Shown one piece after another: positions 1 through 7,358 of a stretch of DNA of 39,369 nucleotides. The DNA is taken from assembly GCF_000621605.1 (NCBI RefSeq), contig NZ_JHXX01000019.1, positions 1 to 39,369 of the forward strand, given 5' to 3'. Made by a program: the position numbers and the translations under genes. Every line of letters begins with the position of its first letter. Positions within the stretch are counted from its first letter, which is position 1. The notes beneath the pieces are model-generated. The model was given only the letters and a program-made list of their open reading frames with translations. It did no database searches and had not been told where the DNA came from. Source of the stretch: Butyrivibrio sp. MC2021 (lineage in GTDB: Bacteria > Bacillota > Clostridia > Lachnospirales > Lachnospiraceae).

Positions 1-198
1 GTGCTTATTGGAATAGTGGTAGTTGCAATAACTCTTTTAACAAGAAGGGCACATTCTGCCTCAATTATAGGTGGTGCTGACGGGCCTACTTCAATATTTC
101 TGGCAGGGAAAATAGATTCGTGGTCATTGATTATAGGTCTTGTTGTGGGATTAGCACTTCTTGCAGCAGGAGTTGTTTTGATTAGGAAAAGAAAATAA
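1..198 (+). CDS. Small membrane protein with GGADGPTS motif (5' partial)
   Basis: The C-terminal 65 residues are visible. They contain IIGGADGPTSIFLAGK, a motif shared with the beta subunit of sodium-translocating decarboxylases and found alone in many very small Lachnospiraceae membrane proteins, followed by one hydrophobic helix (about residues 41-60) and a basic RKRK tail. A second hydrophobic stretch begins at the window edge, so the gene probably starts upstream; the GTG at position 1 has no visible ribosome site. The protein is far too short to be a decarboxylase subunit. No function can be given beyond a short membrane protein of that motif family. Confidence 0.6.
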   Translation: MLIGIVVVAITLLTRRAHSASIIGGADGPTSIFLAGKIDSWSLIIGLVVGLALLAAGVVLIRKRK

Positions 199-240
199 TA
201 TTCCAGTTTTATTAACGGAAGATATGTTTGGAGGAAAGAG

Positions 241-897
241 ATGTCTCTTGCAAAAACGCAGACCTCTGAAAGCTTTCGACTAAGTGCGTTGCTTTCTTTT
301 TCAGGAGGACTACAGGATGCATATACTTATAACGTTAGGAATGGTGTATTCGCAAATGCCCAGACCGGCAACGTAGTACTGATGAGTCAGAGCTTTATGC
401 AGGGAGACTGGCATAAGGGATTGCGTTATATATTTCCGCTCATATCATTTGCCGCGGGAATCTTTTTGGCTGAAAGGATCGAGAGTAGGTTTAAGACCAG
501 CAGTAAGATCCATTGGAGACAGATTATACTTTTTATAGAGATTGTAATGCTTTTTGCGGTAGGATTTATGCCGTCAGGATTAAATATGCTCGCAAATATC
601 ATGGTGTCATTTTCATGTGCCATGCAGGTGCAGACTTTCAGAAAGGTTCATGGATATGGATATGCCAGTACGATGTGTATCGGCAATCTGAGGAGTGGTA
701 CGGAAAGCTTTTCACAGTATTTCAGAACAAAAGAAAAGGAATCCTTGTACAAAGCTTTGCATTTCTTTGGTATTATTTTTATCTTTGCCATAGGAGCCGG
801 AATTGGTGGGATACTGTCGGAAAGGTTTGGTATCGGAACAATATGGATCTCGCCAGCAATCCTTTTTGTAGTAGCATTAATGATGATCAAGGAGTAA
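241..897 (+). CDS. DUF1275 (YoaK-type) integral membrane protein
   Basis: The product has 218 residues, close to the usual DUF1275/YoaK length, with about six hydrophobic helices. The family pattern is clear: SGGLQDAYTY near the N-terminus, then ANAQTGNVV, a central AMQVQTFRK and a C-terminal glycine-rich helix (GAGIGGILSERFG). The start at 241 has GGAGGAAAG about 6 nt upstream. The family is widespread in the membranes of bacteria and its substrate is not established; transport is assumed. It is separated from the hydrolase gene downstream by about 80 nt with no clear promoter. Confidence 0.85.
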   Translation: MSLAKTQTSESFRLSALLSFSGGLQDAYTYNVRNGVFANAQTGNVVLMSQSFMQGDWHKGLRYIFPLISFAAGIFLAERIESRFKTSSKIHWRQIILFIEIVMLFAVGFMPSGLNMLANIMVSFSCAMQVQTFRKVHGYGYASTMCIGNLRSGTESFSQYFRTKEKESLYKALHFFGIIFIFAIGAGIGGILSERFGIGTIWISPAILFVVALMMIKE

Positions 898-980
898 AAG
901 CATGTTGTTAGCGTCAGGCTTTTATACCAGAATATATTATAGAGTAGAACTGATTATCAAGTATTAAGATGGAGCGTTTT

Positions 981-1829
981 ATGATACATACCTTGATGAA
1001 AGAAGATGGGTTTGAAGGAATCCTGTTTCCGGGCAACGGAAGCAAGGACAAAGTAATAATAGTTATGTCCGGTTCAAATGGTGGAATGAATATGGCTAAA
1101 CATGAGGCAGAGTTCTACCATAAGAACGGCATTCCGGCTATGTCGCTTGCACTTTTCAAGACAAAGCAGACATCTCCTGATCTGGTAAGTGTACCCATTG
1201 AATACGTTGAAAATGCTATCAGGTACTTAAAAGAACAGGGATATCAAAAGATCGGTATCGACGGGGCATCAAAAGGCAGTGAAATGGCTTTGGTTGCAGG
1301 TTCTCTGCTTTTGGATATTTCGTGTGTTATAGCGAGGGTTCCGTCCTATTATGTAAGCGAAGGATTAGCGGGAAAAGGGAAAAGGAAAGGACCTTCGGGT
1401 ACTTCCTGTTGGAGTTACAAAGGAAAAGACCTGCCGTATGCTGCATATAAAACACGTATCATAAACATGGCGGAAATGATTAAGAAGGAAAAAGAGATAA
1501 GGATTAGGGACATTAACAGTGATAAAGATGTTACTCCGGATACGATCATTCCGGTTGAGAACATAAGGGGACCTGTTCTTTTTCTGTCATCAAAAAAAGA
1601 TGAAGTTTGGCCCTCGTTTGAAAGTGCGTGCATAATGGAGGAAAAACTGGAATCTGTATCATTTCCATATGAACATAAGCATGTTGCGTTTGAGAATATG
1701 AGTCATGCAGCTATTGCTCATCTTCCCTGGATATATACCTCAGCTTCAGCACCGGCACTTTTTATGCCATTCGCAACAGCGTCTGCCATTGCCTGTGTAT
1801 TTCCACTTCCACTCCAAAAACAACTTTAA
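981..1829 (+). CDS. BAAT-type acyl-CoA thioesterase/acyltransferase hydrolase with a replaced C-terminus
   Basis: This alpha/beta hydrolase resembles the C-terminal domain of bile-acid-CoA:amino acid N-acyltransferase and acyl-CoA thioesterases. The nucleophile motif is DGASKGSE (residues about 90-97), the acidic residue lies in KKDEVWPS and the His in ENMSHAA, so a catalytic triad is still encoded. I prefer the ATG at 981 because GGAG lies 6 nt before it; an in-frame ATG at 969 has no ribosome site. After IAHLPWIY the frame runs antisense through the 5' end of a flavodoxin gene, so the last 30 or so residues are not native and the gene is truncated. Whether the product folds is unknown. Confidence 0.7.
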   Translation: MIHTLMKEDGFEGILFPGNGSKDKVIIVMSGSNGGMNMAKHEAEFYHKNGIPAMSLALFKTKQTSPDLVSVPIEYVENAIRYLKEQGYQKIGIDGASKGSEMALVAGSLLLDISCVIARVPSYYVSEGLAGKGKRKGPSGTSCWSYKGKDLPYAAYKTRIINMAEMIKKEKEIRIRDINSDKDVTPDTIIPVENIRGPVLFLSSKKDEVWPSFESACIMEEKLESVSFPYEHKHVAFENMSHAAIAHLPWIYTSASAPALFMPFATASAIACVFPLPLQKQL

Positions 1830-1839
1830 CTTTACTCAT
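1735..1839 (-). pseudogene. Flavodoxin 5' fragment, frameshifted
   Basis: Read on the minus strand from the ATG at 1839-1837, with an AAAGGATGAG ribosome site before it, the sequence gives MSKVKVVF. After a one-base frame change in the A-tract near 1815-1819 it continues WSGSGNTQAMADAVANGI and then KSAGAEAEV. That is the FMN phosphate-binding loop (SGSGNT) and first helix of a flavodoxin. The match stops near 1735, where the tail of the upstream hydrolase begins. About 35 of roughly 140 residues remain, so this is a relic. Its own promoter region probably carried the palindrome at 1899-1914. Confidence 0.75.
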
Positions 1840-1898
1840 ACTTTTCTCATCCTTTCTAGGAATATAATATGATTCCTACAATGCTTACGAAAAAAGAA

Positions 1899-1914
1899 GT
1901 TAGCATATGCTAAC
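1899..1914. promoter_or_regulatory. Palindromic operator GTTAGCATATGCTAAC (site 1)
   Basis: This is a perfect 16-bp palindrome lying 60 nt upstream of the minus-strand flavodoxin start. It belongs to a set of five sites in the window with the form GTTAG-N6-CTAAC. Flavodoxin genes are commonly iron-repressed, so the position suggests an iron- or metal-responsive regulator; the protein that binds is not identified. Confidence 0.7.
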
Positions 1915-1992
1915 CTCTCTTTCAAGGCTTATCGTTGATAAGATTTCCCACGTTTGATAAGGATAAATAACCGATACAGATATTTATTGATT

Positions 1993-2133
1993 TTAACAGA
2001 ACTGTGCCATGTGCTTTTTTATGGCTTTAAATGATTCATCGCTTATATAATGTTCGATGCGACATGCATCGTCGGAAGCAGTTTTTTCATTTACCCCGAG
2101 ATTGATGAAAAGACGAGTGAGGACAGTATAGAT
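1993..2133 (-). pseudogene. DtxR/MntR-family regulator, C-terminal fragment
   Basis: The minus strand reads VLTRLFINLGVNEKTA and then SDDACRIEHYISDESF, ending shortly after KKHMAQFC at a stop at 1993. This is the metal-binding helix region of short DtxR/MntR-type repressors, whose usual signature is a conserved E/D-A-C-R-I-E-H followed by S-x-E-S-F. The winged-helix DNA-binding half is not found upstream, and the reading breaks down after about 2133. The remnant is therefore a regulator scrap, in the same debris patch as the flavodoxin scrap. Confidence 0.75.
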
Positions 2134-2193
2134 CCTGCTGAATAAGAATAGGAGATGAGACAGAAAAAATACTGAAGTACTATTGAAAATGGA

Positions 2194-2209
2194 GTTAGCT
2201 TATGCTAAC
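2194..2209. promoter_or_regulatory. Palindromic operator GTTAGCTTATGCTAAC (site 2)
   Basis: This site has 6-bp perfect arms (GTTAGC/GCTAAC) around TTAT. It lies upstream of the minus-strand DtxR remnant and about 85 nt before site 3. It may be the operator of a lost promoter. No clear -35/-10 pair was recognised around it. Confidence 0.6.
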
Positions 2210-2261
2210 ATTTGAGATAACTGATAATTATTTTCATGATATTAAATATCTATTAAAAACA

Positions 2262-2286
2262 CCCGGTTAGTGCGGGCTTTTCTTTT
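2262..2286 (+). terminator. Weak Rho-independent terminator candidate
   Basis: A 4-bp GC stem (CCCG/CGGG) with a 7-nt loop is preceded by an A-run and followed by CTTTTCTTTT. The stem is short, so the call is tentative. It would insulate the cluster promoter from the debris region. Confidence 0.3.
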
Positions 2287-2294
2287 GGGAATGG

Positions 2295-2310
2295 GTTAGT
2301 TGAGACTAAC
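2295..2310. promoter_or_regulatory. Palindromic operator GTTAGTTGAGACTAAC (site 3)
   Basis: This site has 6-bp arms (GTTAGT/ACTAAC) around TGAG. It lies 29 nt upstream of the ATG of the truncated Fur-like gene, which heads the first transcription unit of the large cluster. A repressor here would control about 11 kb of genes. Confidence 0.65.
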
Positions 2311-2338
2311 GAAATAATGTTTGGCTGGAAGTGATGGC

Positions 2339-2593
2339 ATGATGAATAATGAGCAGATTGTTGAGGCTTTAAAAGAGAACGGTATGAGAATAACCAGACA
2401 GAGAATGATAGTTGCAGATGTCGTTGCGGATAATGACGGAGCCAGCTGTAAGGATATCTGCTGTATTGTACGAGGCAAAGATTCTTCTGTGGGAGTAGCT
2501 ACGGTATACCGCATGATAAATGTGCTGGAAGATATCGGAGTAATTGAGAGGATAGATATGATCAAACATAGGAGGAATGGCGATGAAGGCTGA
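2339..2593 (+). CDS. Fur-family DNA-binding domain only (truncated ferric uptake regulator homolog)
   Basis: The 84-residue product matches the winged-helix half of Fur/PerR proteins: IVEALKENGMRITRQR, then a recognition region GVATVYRMINVLEDIGVIER. Full Fur proteins have about 140-150 residues; here the metal-binding and dimerisation half is missing, and the last ten residues overlap the ribosome site and start of the methyltransferase gene. The start at 2339 (or 2342) has GGAAG upstream; an earlier in-frame TTG at 2321 does not. It may be a relic, or a functional DNA-binding fragment that reads or competes at the nearby palindrome. Its stop overlaps the next start, so translation may be coupled. 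Confidence 0.75.
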   Translation: MMNNEQIVEALKENGMRITRQRMIVADVVADNDGASCKDICCIVRGKDSSVGVATVYRMINVLEDIGVIERIDMIKHRRNGDEG

Positions 2594-3347
2594 TTACAAG
2601 AATTGGATGCCGAAGGGGATGGTACTTGGGACGATTGGAATTACTGCAGCGATATTCTTTGTTGCGGTAATTGTAGGTATGGCTTCAATAGTGGGAAAGG
2701 TATTGCTGATTTTAACTGTGCTGTTTGCCTTGATATCTTTGTGGATGTACCTGATGTACAGGGCATTTTCCTATAACGGAACACGTCAGATGTCTAAGCA
2801 GATAATAGAAGGTGTTTCATCCTATGTAAAAATCCCGGATGGCGGTAAATGCCTCGATGTTGGATGTGGAAGCGGGGCTCTAAGTATTGCCTGTGCAAAG
2901 AAAAATCCAGGCGCTCAGATAATTGGTATAGACAGATGGGGGAAAGAGTATGCTTCATTCAGCAAGAGTCTCTGCGAAAGTAATTCTGTTGCTGAAGGTG
3001 TAAATAACACATCTTTTCAGCAGGGCGATGCCTGTAAGCTTGATTTTGCAGATGAGACTTTTGATGCAGTTACAAGTAACTATGTGTATCACAACATACC
3101 AAGTAAGGACAGACAGGCGATTCTTCTTGAAACACTAAGGACCCTTAAGAAGGGCGGAACATTTGCTATTCACGATATTATGTCCAAGGCAAAATATGGA
3201 GATATAGAAAGCTTTGTAGAAAAGCTAAAAAAAATGGGATACGAAGAAGTAAAACTTGTTGATACTACTAACGGTATGTTCATGAGCAAGTGGGAGTCCA
3301 CCTGGATGGCTCTTACAGGTTCTGCGCTTCTTATGGGGAGGAAATGA
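2583..3347 (+). CDS. Membrane-anchored class I SAM methyltransferase
   Basis: The product has 254 residues: about 75 N-terminal residues with two hydrophobic helices, then a UbiE/Methyltransf_11-type domain. Motif I is CLDVGCGSGALSIA and an acidic post-I motif follows in IIGIDRWG; the post-II region is FDAVTSNYVYHNI. The true start is 2583, because GGAGGA at 2571-2576 is 6 nt away from it but abuts the ATG at 2577. The N-terminal anchor suggests a membrane or lipid substrate. It is the first enzyme of the cluster; the next methyltransferase starts 3 nt after its stop. Confidence 0.85.
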   Translation: MKADYKNWMPKGMVLGTIGITAAIFFVAVIVGMASIVGKVLLILTVLFALISLWMYLMYRAFSYNGTRQMSKQIIEGVSSYVKIPDGGKCLDVGCGSGALSIACAKKNPGAQIIGIDRWGKEYASFSKSLCESNSVAEGVNNTSFQQGDACKLDFADETFDAVTSNYVYHNIPSKDRQAILLETLRTLKKGGTFAIHDIMSKAKYGDIESFVEKLKKMGYEEVKLVDTTNGMFMSKWESTWMALTGSALLMGRK

Positions 3348-3350
3348 TTT

Positions 3351-3971
3351 ATGGGACTTTTTAAAAACTTTGTAAGTCAGACAAGAAAGCCAGAAGGTTT
3401 CCTGGGACAGATGATGGTCAATGGCATGAACAGTGGGCACGCGAAGATGGCCGACTGGGGAATGGCACATTTAAAAACTATTGCACCGGAAGAAATTCTT
3501 GAAGTTGGATGCGGTGGTGGAAGAAATGCACATGAGTTGCTACGGAAGTATCCATCTTCTAAGGTTACGGCGATTGATTATTCAGATGTTTCGGTTGCAA
3601 AAGCAGCAGCTTACAACACAGGCATGATACAGAAGGGACGCTGCAAGGTTCAGCAGGGCGACGTTTCTAATCTGAACATGAATGAGCAGTATGATCTTGC
3701 AACAGCTTTTGAGACCATTTATTTCTGGCCGGGACTTGAGAAATGCTTTTCAGAGGTAAACAAGGCACTTAAGCCTGGTGGAATCTTCATGATTGTAAAT
3801 GAGTCTGATGGAACTGATAAGACGAGTCTCCAGTTTGAGAGCATCATTGATGGCATGAAGTGTCATACAGTAGAAGAAATCGAAGGGGCTCTGAAAGAAG
3901 CGGGTTTTTCAAAGGTTAAGTCAGATCATCATGAGAGTAAACCGTGGATTACAGTCATTGCAAAGAAATAA
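3351..3971 (+). CDS. Class I SAM-dependent methyltransferase
   Basis: The 206-residue soluble protein shows motif I ILEVGCGGGRNAHELL, the acidic loop VTAIDYSD, and the post-motif LKPGGIFMIVNESDG. It belongs to the Methyltransf_25/11 superfamily. The ribosome site GGAGGAAA overlaps the end of the previous gene, so the two methyltransferases are co-translated. The substrate cannot be inferred. About 100 nt without a gene follow, still within the same apparent operon. Confidence 0.85.
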   Translation: MGLFKNFVSQTRKPEGFLGQMMVNGMNSGHAKMADWGMAHLKTIAPEEILEVGCGGGRNAHELLRKYPSSKVTAIDYSDVSVAKAAAYNTGMIQKGRCKVQQGDVSNLNMNEQYDLATAFETIYFWPGLEKCFSEVNKALKPGGIFMIVNESDGTDKTSLQFESIIDGMKCHTVEEIEGALKEAGFSKVKSDHHESKPWITVIAKK

Positions 3972-4075
3972 GGAGTAGATGGCGCGGTTATGATGAAGTA
4001 TAAAGGAACTTATCTGTGATTACTGGATTGTGCCTGATAAGATAGCGAATCCTCAGTAAAGTTGGAGGATAAGGG

Positions 4076-4681
4076 ATGGACAGAAAGATAAAAGCCTATA
4101 AAAAGATATATCGAAAGGCCATTGAAAAAACTGGACTTAATAATGTCGATGACAGAGTTGAAGCATACGCTGCCCGACTTTCTAAGATGTATGCCTCTGA
4201 TGATTTCAGGAAACACAATGTTTATCCATCAACAAGTACGCTTCATGTATATGCGGTAATTGCAATGTGTCTGGAACTAAAGCAATTTGGCTTTTCTGAC
4301 ACAGATATCATGGATTATATAAACGCTGGTTTTGAAGCAAGAAGGACATTTTTCAATGTGATAATTGCAATAATCAACGCACTTCCGAACAGTTTTGATA
4401 TTGCCAGAAAGTGGAATATCGGCGACCATGAAAAACGAATGACTGATGGCAGTATAACCTATGACTATTTCAATGTCACCAGAGACAAGGTAGAATATAG
4501 AATTTCAAAGTGTATGTATGTCGAAATGTTTGAAAGCTATGGGATAAGACCGCTTTGTAAAATATTCTGTAATACAGATACAAGAGCCTATTCGGGACTT
4601 ACACGGCATGTAGAGTTTATCAGACATTCGGATTTATCAGATGGGCCTGCATGTCAAGATGAGGTGATCAGAAAATGTTAA
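4076..4681 (+). CDS. L-2-amino-thiazoline-4-carboxylate (ATC) hydrolase-like protein
   Basis: The 201-residue protein resembles the PF14196 ATC-hydrolase-like family: a helical N-terminal half, then a C-terminal part with ordered cysteines (SKCMYVEMFESYGI, then LCKIFCNTDTRAYSG) and an ending GPACQDE. It is one of three members in the window (also at 13844 and 14474), which share a C...C...(F/C)C-x2-D...C arrangement. The named activity is the opening of a thiazoline ring in cysteine formation, but most family members are uncharacterised. Its stop overlaps the start of the membrane methyltransferase gene by 7 nt. Confidence 0.7.
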   Translation: MDRKIKAYKKIYRKAIEKTGLNNVDDRVEAYAARLSKMYASDDFRKHNVYPSTSTLHVYAVIAMCLELKQFGFSDTDIMDYINAGFEARRTFFNVIIAIINALPNSFDIARKWNIGDHEKRMTDGSITYDYFNVTRDKVEYRISKCMYVEMFESYGIRPLCKIFCNTDTRAYSGLTRHVEFIRHSDLSDGPACQDEVIRKC

Positions 4682-5574
4682 AGAACTACATGAAGGAAGG
4701 GCAGAAACTCCCTCTCTTTGGAGTCGGGCCATATATTGTTTATGGAATTGCTATGGTCAATGTAATAGGAATTATCTTGTTTGGCTATGTGCTTAAGATA
4801 GGAATCCTGTATAAGCCATGGATATTTATTTTCCGAGTGGTTGGTACATTACTCATAATAATGGGAATCGGAGTCTGGTATATAGGAGCTGTCCGGTCAG
4901 ATATGGATGATTCTATAACAGAGAACAGGCTTCAGACCAATGGCATTTATTCATGGGTACGGAACCCGATGTACAGCGGCTGGTGGTTTGCGCTATCTGG
5001 GATTACCCTTATGTGGCATAATGCATGGCTGCTACTTTTTCCGATTGTTGACTGGATTATTATGACAGTTGCACTTATAAAAACGGAAGAGAAGTGGCTT
5101 TTGGATTTATATGGTGAGGAGTACGCTGAGTATAAGAAAAACGTAAACAGATGCATTCCGTGGAAACCTGGCATTGGGATATTTAGAACGGAGATATCCG
5201 CAGCTAAGTGGATGATATATGATTTGCCGGGGAATGCAGGCTGGATAATATGGATTGTTTGTACAGTGAAATGTTTGAGGCAAGAGGCGAATATGTATGC
5301 CGTACTTTCTGTCATAGTAGCAATTTTCATGATGATTGGCGTGTTGGAACTAATTAGTGAGAGGGCGGCAGGGCTTAACCGCATCCTTACAGCGACAAGG
5401 CTGCACAGGGGCTTTGGAGCCTTAACTCTGGGCGGGCTGATTGGAATCCCTGTTTCAATATATGGAATTATTTCAAAGACTGACCGGGGATTGCCGCTGT
5501 GGATGCTGACAGGAGCAGTGCTGTGTGCCCTGTTTGCCGGGCTCATACTCATAACGTTTAAGAGGGAAAAATAA
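4675..5574 (+). CDS. Isoprenylcysteine carboxyl methyltransferase-like membrane protein with an extra C-terminal membrane domain
   Basis: The first 170 residues form an ICMT/PEMT-type integral membrane methyltransferase. They carry NGIYSWVRNPMYSGWW, the usual R-(H/N)-P-x-Y signature with Asn in place of His, followed by KTEEKWLLDLYGEEYAEY and VNRCIPW, the conserved acidic and Arg-x-x-Pro end. Residues about 180-299 add about four hydrophobic helices not typical of the family. The start at 4675 has GAGGTGATC upstream. Bacterial homologs methylate lipids, quinone precursors or small thiols; this one's substrate is unknown. It implies that the pathway has a membrane-embedded intermediate. Confidence 0.8.
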   Translation: MLKNYMKEGQKLPLFGVGPYIVYGIAMVNVIGIILFGYVLKIGILYKPWIFIFRVVGTLLIIMGIGVWYIGAVRSDMDDSITENRLQTNGIYSWVRNPMYSGWWFALSGITLMWHNAWLLLFPIVDWIIMTVALIKTEEKWLLDLYGEEYAEYKKNVNRCIPWKPGIGIFRTEISAAKWMIYDLPGNAGWIIWIVCTVKCLRQEANMYAVLSVIVAIFMMIGVLELISERAAGLNRILTATRLHRGFGALTLGGLIGIPVSIYGIISKTDRGLPLWMLTGAVLCALFAGLILITFKREK

Positions 5575-5575
5575 G

Positions 5576-6499
5576 ATGAGAATACTCGTTTATGGAGCAG
5601 GAGTGTTGGGTGGAAATCTGGCAAGCAGTCTGTACAGACAGGGAAAAGATGTCACACTTCTTGCCCGTGGAAAGTGGTATGAAGAGATAAAAAGAAATGG
5701 GCTTAGTATTCATCATTATTTCGGCAGAAAGACCAATGTGAAGATACCTGTGATTAATGGGTTGAGATCGGATGATAGATACGACGTTATATTCGTGGTG
5801 GTCAGATATACCCAGATAGATAGTGTTGTTCAACCTCTTAAAGATAATGCTTCCAGGAACATTGTATTTGTCGGCAACAATCTTAAGACAGACGAGCTTA
5901 CATCCGCACTATCAGAAAAAACTGTGCTGTTTGCATTTGCAATGTCTGCAGGGCATAGGGAAAAAGACTATATCAGATCAGTGTCACTGAATAAGATAAC
6001 AGTTGGAAATACTAAGGGGACTTCCTCGCAGGAGAATTTTATAAGAAATGTATTCTCCGGAACAAACTTCAAAGTAGTCTATGAATCAAATATGACAGAC
6101 TGGCTCATATGCCATGCAGCATCAGTAATACCAATAGCTTTTGCCTGTTATTATGCAAATGGTGATATAAAAAAGCTTAGGCGCGACAAAGTCTATGTCA
6201 ACAGGATCATGGACGCAACTATTGCGGCTTATACAGTACTGGAAGACAATGGGCATGAAATCATGCCTGATTCCGACAAAGATTTTAGGAATCCAAAGTT
6301 CAAAAAGAAATACCTTCCGTTCTATCAATTCATTTTCGCAACGAAGCTTGGAAAACTCTGCACTTCAGACCATGCGATGAATGCAGTCGATGAGATGAGT
6401 GCGCTCAACAGGGATTTCAAGGCATACATCGGGCAATACGGCGATATTCCAAAGCAGTGGACAGACCTTGAGAGGGATACTAACGGATATCTGGTGTAA
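5576..6499 (+). CDS. ApbA/PanE (2-dehydropantoate 2-reductase) family dehydrogenase
   Basis: The 307-residue protein begins with the NADP-binding ILVYGAGVLGGNLASSL and has the family's VFVGNN and C-terminal helical domain. The usual catalytic Lys/Asn/Asp region is not clear by eye, and the C-terminal half is diverged. Ketopantoate reductases of this superfamily are often recruited to reduce other 2-keto or beta-keto acids. The gene starts 1 nt after the preceding stop, inside a methyltransferase/hydrolase operon with no other pantothenate genes, so a specialised reduction is more likely than coenzyme A synthesis. Confidence 0.75.
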   Translation: MRILVYGAGVLGGNLASSLYRQGKDVTLLARGKWYEEIKRNGLSIHHYFGRKTNVKIPVINGLRSDDRYDVIFVVVRYTQIDSVVQPLKDNASRNIVFVGNNLKTDELTSALSEKTVLFAFAMSAGHREKDYIRSVSLNKITVGNTKGTSSQENFIRNVFSGTNFKVVYESNMTDWLICHAASVIPIAFACYYANGDIKKLRRDKVYVNRIMDATIAAYTVLEDNGHEIMPDSDKDFRNPKFKKKYLPFYQFIFATKLGKLCTSDHAMNAVDEMSALNRDFKAYIGQYGDIPKQWTDLERDTNGYLV

Positions 6500-6578
6500 A
6501 TATGGAGGCCGGACGGGGAAATCCATGGATGCTTGCTGGACTATTGATTATGACGAAAAAGGCTAAGGTTGTTGATAT

Positions 6579-7358
6579 ATGACTATACACGAATTTGGAA
6601 AAGATAATGATAAGGTCATAGTGTTGCTACATCCGTCCGTGGTTATGTGGGATTACTTCGAGTATGTGATTCCGCTTTTGGAAAAGAAATACCATCTGAT
6701 AATTCCTGCACTTCCGGGGTATGACCCTGACAACAAGAGCGATTTCACAAGTGTTGAAGAGATCTCAGCAGAACTGGAAGAATGGCTGAACCTGAACGGT
6801 CTGAGCAATGTGACGTGTCTTTACGGCTGCTCCATGGGTGGAAGCATTGTAGTCAGGATGCTTGCAGGCAACAAAGTGACAATACAGAGTGCAGTAATCG
6901 ATGGTGGTATTACTCCATATCAGCTTCCTTGGATCGTTACAAGATTGATAGCAATAAAGGATTTTTTGTTGATATACACAGGAAAACTTGGTGGAACAAA
7001 GCTGTTGGAAAAAGCTTTTTCAACTGATGAACTGTCAGAGGAAGATGCGCAATACGCGGCAAAGGTTCTTAAAATGATCAGTGCAAGAACAATCTGGAGA
7101 ACATTTGAATCATGTAACAATTATTCCATGCCTGAGAATGTCCATATTGACTGCAGGTATATAGAGTACTGGGTTGCAGAAAAGGAAGTCAAAGACCGAA
7201 AGTGGGATGTGTCATATATCAAAAATTACTTTCCACGGACGGTTTTCAGAAAGATAAAGGATGTAGGGCACGGGGGTCTTGCTCCGTTTAATCCGGAAAA
7301 GTTTGTGAGGGGGATCAATAGCGTTATATGGAAAAGTACGATATCACAAGACCGGTAA
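6579..7358 (+). CDS. Alpha/beta hydrolase
   Basis: The 259-residue protein has an alpha/beta hydrolase core. An oxyanion-type LLHPSV lies near residue 17, the nucleophile elbow is YGCSMGGS (residues about 82-89) and a late His lies in VGHGG (about residue 230). The cap is small. Specificity cannot be told; esterase, thioesterase and C-C hydrolase are all possible. The 3' end overlaps the next hydrolase gene by 31 nt in another frame. Its own ribosome site is weak. Confidence 0.8.
   Translation: MTIHEFGKDNDKVIVLLHPSVVMWDYFEYVIPLLEKKYHLIIPALPGYDPDNKSDFTSVEEISAELEEWLNLNGLSNVTCLYGCSMGGSIVVRMLAGNKVTIQSAVIDGGITPYQLPWIVTRLIAIKDFLLIYTGKLGGTKLLEKAFSTDELSEEDAQYAAKVLKMISARTIWRTFESCNNYSMPENVHIDCRYIEYWVAEKEVKDRKWDVSYIKNYFPRTVFRKIKDVGHGGLAPFNPEKFVRGINSVIWKSTISQDR

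Noticed and set aside
4947..5624. 225-codon open frame on the minus strand
   Set aside because: It is antisense to the ICMT-like membrane protein gene, has no ribosome site, and its product shows no family features.
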